NCBI GenBank assembly: GCA_013042125.1
Contig: JABDQS010000316.1
Location: forward strand, 1-7,837
DNA length: 7,837 bases
Direction: 5' to 3'
DNA from: Eudoraea sp.
GTDB taxonomy: Bacteria; Bacteroidota; Bacteroidia; Flavobacteriales; Flavobacteriaceae
Under the pieces are notes generated by a model. That model searched no databases. It saw nothing but the letters and a program-made list of their open reading frames with translations, and was not told the DNA's origin. The position numbers and the translations under genes are program-made. This document shows positions 1 through 5,861 of this stretch, one piece after another (the stretch's first letter is position 1; each line of letters starts with the position of its first letter).

Positions 1-542
1 GGCATGGCTAAGGTTACCATGATCCATAGAGTGGTCACCACATTATCTACTGCAATAGTACCTGCATATAAGATTCCGCGTTCCTGAAAATCATATTCCA
101 GGGCCACTGCATTAAAGTTGATGCTACCTCCGGTATAGGTACCGGTAAGCATTCCGGCAATGATGCGGCCGTCTTCTCCCAGAATTGCTTCCGGACTTAT
201 CATAAACCAGGCTGCCAGGATCCCAAGGGTAGTTGCCAGGGAACCAATAAGAAAGAGGATGATCATGGGTGCACCTGCCTTTTTTATGGACTGGAGATTT
301 ACCCCCAAGAGCAGATAAAAAATGGAAATAGGGGCCACATAAGTAAAGATCCCGTCGTACAGGGGGATGGTATTAGATGCGGTGGGGATCAGCCCCATAT
401 TGGCCAGGACCGCCGTAAATAAGATTACCAATAGGGCAGGCCCCACCTTTTTTCCTATTCTTGTTTTTCCTGCATAGACGGAGGCAAGCACCATAAGGGT
501 TAAGATGCCTAAAACGTACACCGGATTTTCAATGGATAGCAT
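1..542 (-). CDS. DUF819-family multi-span membrane protein (C-terminal part outside window)
   Basis: Open frame from ATG at 542 to the left edge without a stop, so only the first 180 residues are visible; family members are usually about 400 residues. The start is well fixed: an in-frame TAA lies at 561-563 and no other start codon occurs between. About five hydrophobic spans are visible (roughly residues 7-24, 34-53, 65-83, 92-113 and 158-180). The most telling stretch is residues 132-146, LTGTYTGGSINFNAV, the Gly-rich T-GGS-NF-AV motif I associate with DUF819 (YjcL-like) proteins. These are predicted inner-membrane transporters whose substrate I do not know. The gene is the last visible member of a tight minus-strand series, 33 bases after the 63-residue coiled-coil gene. 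Family assignment is by recognition of the motif and topology and is fairly sure; transport function is inferred from the family. Confidence 0.85.
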   Translation of the reverse strand, partial: MLSIENPVYVLGILTLMVLASVYAGKTRIGKKVGPALLVILFTAVLANMGLIPTASNTIPLYDGIFTYVAPISIFYLLLGVNLQSIKKAGAPMIILFLIGSLATTLGILAAWFMISPEAILGEDGRIIAGMLTGTYTGGSINFNAVALEYDFQERGILYAGTIAVDNVVTTLWIMVTLAM

Positions 543-575
543 TATTTGGCTGGGATCTAATTAAAAATTCAGTAA

Positions 576-767
576 TTACCCGGTTGTACCATCCCCGTCA
601 ATATCCTGGTTCAAATGACTTTCCAGGGCCACCAGGGTTTTTTTTAAAAGTACCCGGGTCTTTTCCAGTTCTGCCTCCAGTACCGTTACCCGGTCCTCCA
701 CGCTGTCTGCCTGTTTTTGTTGTTTGTCTAATTCGTCTTGCTGTAAGAGATCCCAGAATATGCCCAT
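576..767 (-). CDS. Small coiled-coil protein with C-terminal DxDxDG motif (63 aa)
   Basis: A 63-residue protein starting at ATG 767 and ending in TAA at 576-578. The N-terminus is short and amphipathic (MGIFWDLLQQ), followed by a charged stretch with heptad-like spacing of V/L residues (about residues 13-53), which predicts one long coiled-coil helix. The protein ends in DIDGDGTTG: D55, D57, D59 and G60 match the first half of an EF-hand calcium loop, which is then cut short by the stop codon. No signal peptide or membrane span is seen, so it is probably cytoplasmic or peripheral to the membrane. It sits 24 bases after the 41-residue membrane protein gene and 33 bases before the DUF819 gene, with the same orientation, which suggests co-expression and perhaps a structural role with the transporter. 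I recognise no named family. An open frame on the other strand (584-769) is Pro-rich and looks like a shadow. Confidence 0.72.
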   Translation of the reverse strand: MGIFWDLLQQDELDKQQKQADSVEDRVTVLEAELEKTRVLLKKTLVALESHLNQDIDGDGTTG

Positions 768-791
768 AATTACTTGTTTTTAATCAGTTTA

Positions 792-917
792 TTATTTCTT
801 TTTTGAAGTGTCTGAATTGTTCTCCTTTTTCATTTTCTGATATCTGAAAAAGAGCCGAACCCCCAATCTTGCGAACAAGATCACCGCGATCACCATTACT
901 ATGTCCATTCCGCTCAT
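792..917 (-). CDS. Small single-span membrane protein (41 aa)
   Basis: A 41-residue open frame from ATG 917 to TAA at 792-794. It begins MSGMDIVMVIAVILFARLGV: a hydrophobic segment at about residues 5-24, followed by a strongly basic tail (R21, R25, K28, K30, K31) and a polar Lys/Ser-rich C-terminus ending in KKK. This is a typical N-out, C-in single-span topology. The bases AAGGA about five bases before the ATG form one of the few Shine-Dalgarno-like sequences in the window, and an in-frame TAA upstream prevents a longer form. It lies 28 bases after the DUF6090-type gene and 24 bases before the coiled-coil gene. No family is recognised. Such small membrane proteins often act as accessory subunits of transporters; here that is inference from position next to DUF819. 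Confidence 0.65.
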   Translation of the reverse strand: MSGMDIVMVIAVILFARLGVRLFFRYQKMKKENNSDTSKKK

Positions 918-945
918 GAGGTCCTTATTTTATTTTGAACATGTT

Positions 946-1668
946 TTAATCATTGCTCAGTTCTTTATGTATCATTGCCAGCACATTAAGTGTTTGATCT
1001 TTGGCTTTTATTTTCCGTATGGTGGACTGCTTTCGTAAGTTACCTCTAAAGCTTAACATATTCGTAAATTCTTTGTCATCTAATAAGGCCTGATAATCAT
1101 TAACAGTATAAAAGTCTTTCTGTTCCCTTCTAAAGTGTTTTTGATACATAGGCACCGCGGCAGTTGGCCATAACTGGTCCTCTAATCGCTTGGTCTCCTG
1201 CATTAGTGTTGGGTAGTATATTTCAAATAAATTTATAATGGTACTACGAAGGGTATCGGTACTAATTAGCTCTAACCCTGATGATTTCAAAGTTTCAAAA
1301 GCCGATGAACTCAATACAACATCAGGGGCATAATCGGCCATCGAAAAATAATACGCCAGCGAATCGGTATACGGTCTTTTATGGTCTAAGTGATCAAGAA
1401 GTTTATCAATGACCTTAGCACTTTGGGTTTGACTCTCAATATCCTTTTCAAGATTTTGAACATTGATGTGAAGGTTTGTCTTCAGCTCCGTCAGCAATTT
1501 CATTTCACGCATATTGCTTTTACGGTTTTCATTCCAGGTATTGATCTGCAGGGCTAAAAGGATCCCGATCACTACCAGTAAGATTTCCCCAATGGCATAT
1601 CGCAGATATTTCAAAGGCTTGTTATCTGCGGCCAATTGTTTTCTAATTTTTCTAAAAAAGGAGAGCAT
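946..1668 (-). CDS. DUF6090-type membrane-anchored protein
   Basis: A 240-residue protein from ATG 1668. The N-terminus has the hallmark of this Bacteroidota family: a basic MLSFFRKIRKQL start, then YLRYAIGEILLVVIGILLAL (residues 21-40), a single membrane span, followed at once by QINTWNENRK (41-50). The remainder (about 51-240) is a soluble, mostly helical and charged domain with no catalytic motif that I can recognise. The length fits the usual 230-260 residues. The family has no known function; its members are common in flavobacteria, often in several copies. The next gene on the same strand begins 28 bases after the stop, so it may head the series of small proteins plus DUF819, although a chance neighbourhood is possible. 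A small inverted repeat lies just upstream of its start. The family call is confident. Confidence 0.88.
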   Translation of the reverse strand: MLSFFRKIRKQLAADNKPLKYLRYAIGEILLVVIGILLALQINTWNENRKSNMREMKLLTELKTNLHINVQNLEKDIESQTQSAKVIDKLLDHLDHKRPYTDSLAYYFSMADYAPDVVLSSSAFETLKSSGLELISTDTLRSTIINLFEIYYPTLMQETKRLEDQLWPTAAVPMYQKHFRREQKDFYTVNDYQALLDDKEFTNMLSFRGNLRKQSTIRKIKAKDQTLNVLAMIHKELSND

Positions 1669-1674
1669 TGTAGT

Positions 1675-1697
1675 CCTTGGAGGTTAGCAAACCAAGG
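1675..1697. repeat. Inverted repeat upstream of the DUF6090-type gene
   Basis: CCTTGG at 1675-1680 and CCAAGG at 1692-1697 form 6-base arms around an 11-base loop, beginning 6 bases upstream of the ATG at 1668. On the minus strand one arm overlaps TACCTTGG (1692-1699), a 7-of-8 match to the Bacteroidota -7 box TAnnTTTG; however, TTG triplets upstream lie 15 or 24 bases away, just outside the usual spacing. It could be an operator or leader hairpin, or chance. No T-run follows, so it is not a classical terminator of the 557-residue gene ending at 1776. Confidence 0.25.
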
Positions 1698-1775
1698 TAC
1701 TAAATTAATGGGAACAATGCTGCCAACAGAAAATCGCACCAACAGCTTTACAATAGAGTAAGATAAACGGAAATC

Positions 1776-3449
1776 CTAATCCTTCACATTGATAAGCACT
1801 GCTTCGCAACGGGAAAGGTCGGAATTAAGAATAATATTTTCAGAATTGTCCCCATCTATGATCTCTATAGAAACCGTATTAGGAGGAAATCTGCCCAAAT
1901 TGTGGGCGTAAAGAAAGAGGTCGTTGGGTTCAGTGGGGTCTAGTTTTAATTCAAATCCCTTTTTCTGATAGGTAAGATTGTACTCAGAGACGATCGCAAT
2001 ACCATTGAGGTAGATAGAAACGATATCGCCGTCTTGTCGGCCATGATCCCATAAATTGATCTGAACGATCTTATTATTTACTTCCAGCTCTTTTACATAG
2101 GTAATGGAGCGTCCATCAAAATCGGTTCGTTTTTCAATCTCCACCGGTTTTTCAGGTATCTCTTCTTCGACAATAACAGGTTCAACTATTTCTATCGCTG
2201 GTGTTACCTGCTGTTCTTCTACTTCTGCTACCACTTCTAACTCGGGTGCTGCAGGCTCTTCCTCTTGGGGTAAAGGCGCTATTATTTCCTCGGATTGGGG
2301 CTCATCAGGTACAGGTACTATCTCTTCTTGCACAACTACTATATCTTCGGATGGAGGTGCGATATCCACAGCGCGCTTATTAATTGTAAAATAGGGAGTG
2401 GCGAATTTGGCCGTATAAAACTTGTCTGTTGGGAACAGCTCAATACCCATGATCCGGTAATTATTACCATTTGGCAGGGTCCTATTAAGTTTTATGCCTC
2501 CGGCGATTTGTGTGTTCTTAAAAGTTCCCAATTCCTGGATCACGGTATTATCTTTCAGAAGGTAGAATTTAATGGTCTTTTCCGAAGGTAAATTACTTGT
2601 TGTCCATTCAATAGTACCCGGATCAGGAATTGTCCACATTGTACCATTGGTAGGGTAGGTGATCTCCAGGCCGGAACGCCAGTGTTTGCGTTCCTGAAGT
2701 TGTACCTCATTCAGTTCCGTAATAGTTTGTGTAAAATTGGTATAGGGCTCCACCATGGCCAATCCGGCAACTACTTCCTCCAAAAGAGTGTAAAATGCTT
2801 TGATCTCCTCCAATGCACTGGCAATAGGGATCTCCTCGGAATATTGTTTACGAATATTTCTGAAACGATCCGCTATGCGTCTGCTGGTTTTCTTGTCTAT
2901 TACTGCCTTGTCTGCCGCACTGCTTTCATCCAATAATTTCTTTGCCGTTTCTATCTTGAGATAACCAAAACGGTTATTTAAGTAAGAGATGGCGTCCTCA
3001 TAATTCACAGCTCTGTCTGCCTTGATATCTGTAGCAACACTGTATGCTCTTTCGTATTCTAATAGGGCTCGCTGAAGGGATATTTCAGCTAATTTCCTAC
3101 TTGTCTGTTGTGGTGAATTTGCTGCCAGGTTTAAAAGGTCTAGAAGCTGTTCAACGGGGATACTATTTACCCCATCCATGTACACCCCTTGCATATATTC
3201 AACCCCTAACCAGGGTGATTGCAGTAAAAGATAGTTTTTATCAATTTTAGAGATTGTTCTTTTGGTCCCAATAGTATTTATAATGGCCTCATATTCCGTT
3301 TTAGTCCAGGGAATTGGATCATCTGAAATGATCTTTTTAGCTACAAGGACAGGATCGTTTAAAGAATTATTTAGGCTATATGCCAATGAAGGAAGACATA
3401 AAATCCCAATACTAAGGGTCACAAAAGCTAATATTGTAGTCTTTTTCAT
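1776..3449 (-). CDS. Secreted multidomain protein with Kre9/KNH-like domain, acidic linker and Bacteroidota C-terminal beta domain
   Basis: A 557-residue protein from ATG 3449. Residues 1-23 are a Sec signal peptide (MKKTT, hydrophobic core, cleavage probably after SLA or AYS). Residues 30-255 are mainly helical and contain many charged residues; no family is recognised there. Residues 261-357 (from LEITYPTNGTMWTIPDPGTI to YFTINK) look like a Kre9/KNH-type Ig-like beta domain (ITYPxxGxxW, IEWTTSN). Residues 361-441 are a low-complexity linker made of Pro, Glu, Val and Ile, strongly acidic. Residues 443-555 form a C-terminal domain with INLWDHGRQDGDIVSIYLNG, a Leu/Tyr-rich strand, then ENL-type LGRFPPNTVSIEIIDGD; I associate this pattern with secreted Bacteroidota proteins. 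No Por secretion tail or lipobox is seen, so it is probably periplasmic or surface-associated. Its role is unknown. It stands alone: 107 bases separate it from the next gene and about 500 bases lie upstream. Plus-strand frames opposite the linker are shadows. Confidence 0.85.
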   Translation of the reverse strand: MKKTTILAFVTLSIGILCLPSLAYSLNNSLNDPVLVAKKIISDDPIPWTKTEYEAIINTIGTKRTISKIDKNYLLLQSPWLGVEYMQGVYMDGVNSIPVEQLLDLLNLAANSPQQTSRKLAEISLQRALLEYERAYSVATDIKADRAVNYEDAISYLNNRFGYLKIETAKKLLDESSAADKAVIDKKTSRRIADRFRNIRKQYSEEIPIASALEEIKAFYTLLEEVVAGLAMVEPYTNFTQTITELNEVQLQERKHWRSGLEITYPTNGTMWTIPDPGTIEWTTSNLPSEKTIKFYLLKDNTVIQELGTFKNTQIAGGIKLNRTLPNGNNYRIMGIELFPTDKFYTAKFATPYFTINKRAVDIAPPSEDIVVVQEEIVPVPDEPQSEEIIAPLPQEEEPAAPELEVVAEVEEQQVTPAIEIVEPVIVEEEIPEKPVEIEKRTDFDGRSITYVKELEVNNKIVQINLWDHGRQDGDIVSIYLNGIAIVSEYNLTYQKKGFELKLDPTEPNDLFLYAHNLGRFPPNTVSIEIIDGDNSENIILNSDLSRCEAVLINVKD

Positions 3450-3670
3450 ACTTACTTTAAACAGAGCGGCAGCTTAAATACCACCTATGATATAAAACTA
3501 TCACTTCTGTAAAAAATTGTAAGGAGAGTAATTAATTTGTTATCAGGAACTTAAGAACGTCAGAATATACCTACAAAACAGTGTAAATCTGCAGAAGCGA
3601 TAACCTAAACTACCAGAAAACTAGAAATTCCTTGTTTGTTCAAAAAGTATTATTTGTATGGCTGCTAATC

Positions 3671-3763
3671 CTATAAACGTACCAAAAGTACATAAAATGC
3701 CCAAATGAAACAGAAAGTGAAAAAGGCATACACTAAATAGGTAGATGTAGTTTTTTTGTTCAT
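3671..3763 (-). CDS. Possible 30-residue single-span membrane peptide
   Basis: A short open frame from ATG 3763 to TAG at 3671-3673. It begins MNKKTTSTYLVYAFF and continues as an unbroken hydrophobic, aromatic-rich segment (about residues 9-28: five Phe, three Tyr and one Trp overall) before ending in VRL. The layout (two Lys after Met, a polar Ser/Thr patch, one span of about 20 residues, a final Arg) is what a real small membrane protein or a type I toxin-like peptide looks like, and it is unlikely but not impossible by chance in AT-rich DNA. No clear ribosome binding site or TTG/TAnnTTTG promoter is seen upstream. It lies on the same strand as both neighbours: 187 bases after the bestrophin-like gene and 221 bases before the 557-residue gene. 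Function unknown; treat as a candidate. Confidence 0.35.
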   Translation of the reverse strand: MNKKTTSTYLVYAFFTFCFIWAFYVLLVRL

Positions 3764-3865
3764 AAGATCCGGAATAGGCTACAAGTAATGAAATAGTCGT
3801 TGAATTGTAAATTCTATCCTATAAAATGCACCTTTCTTTCGTTGTAAGACAAAATCATCGATGAA

Positions 3866-3921
3866 CGAACACCTTATTCACGTGGTCCTAGCGAACATAG
3901 AATTATGGACAAAGGTGTTTG
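3866..3921. repeat. Inverted repeat with nested short stems downstream of the bestrophin-like gene
   Basis: AACACCTT at 3868-3875 pairs with AAGGTGTT at 3912-3919, extended outward by a G-T and a C-G pair (3866-3867 with 3920-3921). Inside are CATA (3896-3899) and TATG (3904-3907) around a GAAT loop, and GTCC (3885-3888) with GGAC (3907-3910). A perfect 10-base palindrome TCATCGATGA lies at 3855-3864, and TTCGTT (3838-3843) faces AACGAA (3864-3869). On the minus strand this is 30 bases past the stop of the 3951..4694 gene, so it may be a 3' end structure or terminator, though no strong T-run follows. Confidence 0.3.
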
Positions 3922-3950
3922 TAGATTCTTGAAATTGAGATAATCCTTTC

Positions 3951-4694
3951 TTAGCGGTCCATTTTAAAACTTTCCAGCTTGATGTCATCAAGGCCGTAAT
4001 TGTCAAAGGGATATTCAAGTTGATCCTGAATATTATATAGGGAAATAAGGATAAATTCAGTGAGTATTACCACAAAACAGGTAACGTAAACAGGGTTATC
4101 TGATCCCATATCATGGATGATAGTAGGCGCATATATGAGAGGGAATATATAGATAAAAAGCAAGCAATAGGCCTTTAAGCTAATTGGAGTACGGTGGGTA
4201 TTTATCGCGTGTAAATTCTCAAGTGACTCATGAAGGTCGTTCATAAAGCGAAAGATGCGATCTTTTAAACGCCCGGACATTACTTCTCCTTTTGCATTAA
4301 CGAATGTTTGTACCTTGCCGAGAATGGGATCTAGCGCCTCTGTGGATTCCTTATTATTTTTTAAATGATCCATGGCTGTATCACTGATCTCTAAAAGTAT
4401 ATTGGAAATTTCCTTTTTTTCCTCTTCCGTTAATCTGTTAGGGGCATTCGCGAAATAATACATCGTTTTTAGGGCACTTCTGAATTGACTCAGGTGCTCT
4501 AACGCTTTTTCTCTTCTGCGGAAAGACCCGCGGATCGTAAAAACTAATGGAAATACAATGGCAATACTTAGCAACGTAAGGTCTATATGGAATCCAATAT
4601 CGAACTGAAAGCAGAAGAAAATAGTAAATACGGCGATACTTACTGCCAGCAGGGTCCTTAGGTTTATTATTGATAGGTATAGTTTAATAATCAA
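3951..4694 (-). CDS. Bestrophin-like four-span membrane protein
   Basis: A 247-residue protein starting with TTG at 4694. An in-frame TAA lies 15 bases upstream with no ATG between, and the next in-frame Met is residue 78, past the first two membrane spans, so TTG is the likely start. Hydrophobic spans lie at about residues 15-32, 38-54, 172-193 and 201-220, giving a two-plus-two layout with a charged helical middle (57-170). Just after the last span comes YNIQDQLEYPFDNYGLDDIK (220-239), which resembles the conserved ExxxPFxxxxxDL segment after the last span of bestrophin-type anion channels. Together with the topology and length this supports a bestrophin-like channel (inner membrane, chloride or other anions); direct substrate evidence is absent. 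It could instead be an unnamed related family. The gene is divergent from the secreted CotH-like gene, with 40 bases between start codons. Confidence 0.65.
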   Translation of the reverse strand: MIIKLYLSIINLRTLLAVSIAVFTIFFCFQFDIGFHIDLTLLSIAIVFPLVFTIRGSFRRREKALEHLSQFRSALKTMYYFANAPNRLTEEEKKEISNILLEISDTAMDHLKNNKESTEALDPILGKVQTFVNAKGEVMSGRLKDRIFRFMNDLHESLENLHAINTHRTPISLKAYCLLFIYIFPLIYAPTIIHDMGSDNPVYVTCFVVILTEFILISLYNIQDQLEYPFDNYGLDDIKLESFKMDR

Positions 4695-4715
4695 AAATTT
4701 AGTAAATTATGTTGC

Positions 4716-4749
4716 TAAAGCTAACTACAAACTCGTGAAAAACCAAAAA
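4716..4749 (-). promoter_or_regulatory. Candidate promoter of the bestrophin-like gene
   Basis: On the minus strand TTTTTG (4749-4744) is followed after 20 bases by TAGCTTTA (4723-4716), which fits the Bacteroidota promoter pattern (TTTG, 17-23 bases, TAnnTTTG) except for the last base of the -7 box. Transcription would begin about 15-20 bases before the TTG start at 4694. The -33 part lies within the first codons of the divergent gene that starts at 4735, so the two genes share control space. Confidence 0.35.
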
Positions 4750-5796
4750 TTACTCCGATTCCTTTTCTTGATCTTTGCAACCTCTGGTGTGCTTATTGCT
4801 CAAGAAGAAAAGCCGCCCGCAAAAACGGGTAAAACGACCATTCTATTCAAAGATCAGTCTATCTTACCTATTAAACTTTGTTTTTCCAACAGGGAAATGA
4901 AGAAAGAAACCAATGACAGCACCTACTTGTTGTCTAAGCTGATTTACAAGAATAATGAAAAATGGGATTCTATAGACGTTAAGATCCGAGCCCGTGGAGA
5001 TTTTAGAAGGGCAAATTGCTATTTTGCACCGTTAAAAATAAAGATCAAGAAGGCGGTAGCCAAGGAGACCATTTTTAAGGGAAATAAACAACTGAAAATA
5101 GTTATGCCATGTGTGCAATCTAGCAGCACCCAAGATAATATTGTAAAAGAATATATGGCCTACAAGATCTATGAAGTGATATCGCCCTATCATTATAAAA
5201 CAAGAATGGCAGATATTGAATATATAGAGTTGAGAGGTAAGAAAAGTAAAGTGCACAACATTAAAGGCTTCCTGATCGAAGACATTGATAAGGTAGCCAA
5301 GCGCCAGAATTCGAAGAAATTGAAGCGAACGGTCCATCCTTTGGAACAAGATGATATGGGCGCTACTCTAAACGATTTTTTTCAATTCATGATAGGCAAT
5401 ACCGATTATTCCACGGCCTACCAGCATAATCAGAAATTAGTATTTACCGAAGATTATAAAACCATTCCACTGCCATATGACTTTGATATGTCTGGTCTGG
5501 TGGATGCGAGTTATGCTGTGGTGTCACAAGTGCAGGGAGAGGTTCTGAGTATCGAAAGCGTTACGGATAGATTATACCGGGGTTTTGATAGAGATGAAGC
5601 TGTGATCCGGGCAGTGCAAAAACACTATTTAGACAACAAAGATCGCGTCTTTGAAGTGATCGATGGAATAGAGCCTCAGTTCGATAATAAAAAGGAATTC
5701 CAGATAGCACGAAATTTTATAGATGACTTCTATAAAATATTGTCCGATGAGAATAAATTCAAAAATGAGATTCTGAGAAAAGGACGCACTAAATAG
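4735..5796 (+). CDS. Secreted protein with CotH-kinase-like motifs
   Basis: A 353-residue protein starting with GTG at 4735; no in-frame start codon exists closer upstream, and this start gives a good Sec signal peptide (MKNQKLLRFLFLIFATSGVLIAQ, about residues 1-22). Motifs in order: VKIRARGDFRRANCYFAPLKIKIKK-type segment (about 82-106), LKIVMPC (120-126), VKEYMAYKIYEVISPYHYKT (137-156), IKGFLIEDIDKVAKR (176-190), FQFMIGNTDYSTAYQHNQKL (216-235) and PLPYDFDMSGLVDASY (246-260). The order G-x-R-G, then GNTD-H-K, then a D-F-D motif recalls the CotH family of atypical protein kinases, where Asp residues in the two last motifs bind metal and ATP; D224, H231, K234, D249 and D251 would be candidates here. 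The kinase call is by motif likeness only, and activity is untested. It is exported, probably to the periplasm, as the signal peptide has no lipobox. Its neighbour is the divergent bestrophin-like gene; downstream it converges on the hydrolase gene with a 65-base gap. Confidence 0.72.
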   Translation: MKNQKLLRFLFLIFATSGVLIAQEEKPPAKTGKTTILFKDQSILPIKLCFSNREMKKETNDSTYLLSKLIYKNNEKWDSIDVKIRARGDFRRANCYFAPLKIKIKKAVAKETIFKGNKQLKIVMPCVQSSSTQDNIVKEYMAYKIYEVISPYHYKTRMADIEYIELRGKKSKVHNIKGFLIEDIDKVAKRQNSKKLKRTVHPLEQDDMGATLNDFFQFMIGNTDYSTAYQHNQKLVFTEDYKTIPLPYDFDMSGLVDASYAVVSQVQGEVLSIESVTDRLYRGFDRDEAVIRAVQKHYLDNKDRVFEVIDGIEPQFDNKKEFQIARNFIDDFYKILSDENKFKNEILRKGRTK

Positions 5797-5861
5797 TAAA
5801 GTAAAACTATAATTAATACTTTATAAAGCCTTGTTAATTAGTTAATCACAAGATATATTTA
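5797..5861. other. Short convergent intergenic gap
   Basis: 65 AT-rich bases between the 3' ends of the CotH-like and hydrolase genes. Two converging transcripts should end here, yet I find no GC-rich hairpin followed by a T-run; only weak AT inverted motifs such as TTAATTAGTTAA (5833-5844) are present. Confidence 0.5.

Larger units (their letters stand above)
3450..3950. other. Long intergenic region, AT-rich
   Basis: About 500 bases between the starts/ends of the flanking minus-strand genes without any large open frame. It should contain the promoter of the 557-residue gene: TAGTTTTA on the minus strand (3495-3502 region) is a 7-of-8 match to the -7 box, but I see no TTG at the right distance. 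It also holds a possible 30-residue membrane peptide (3671..3763) and the inverted repeats at 3829-3921. From 3504 to 3670 I see nothing recognisable. No tRNA or other known RNA fold is apparent. Confidence 0.6.

Noticed and set aside
584..769. 61-residue plus-strand Pro-rich frame
   Set aside because: It lies opposite the 63-residue coiled-coil gene, whose heptad pattern, neighbours and acidic tail make it the more convincing reading.
2104..2394. 96-residue plus-strand Ser/Thr/Gly-rich frame
   Set aside because: It is the exact complement of the Glu/Val/Pro-rich linker of the 557-residue gene; its composition is explained by antisense reading of those codons.
3861..3932. 23-residue plus-strand frame beginning MNEHLIHVVLANIELW
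   Set aside because: It is too short, has no promoter or ribosome site, and overlaps the inverted-repeat cluster; nothing supports it beyond an open frame.
5032..5349. 105-residue minus-strand frame inside the CotH-like gene
   Set aside because: It lies fully antisense to the conserved motif region of a well-supported gene and has no recognisable features of its own.
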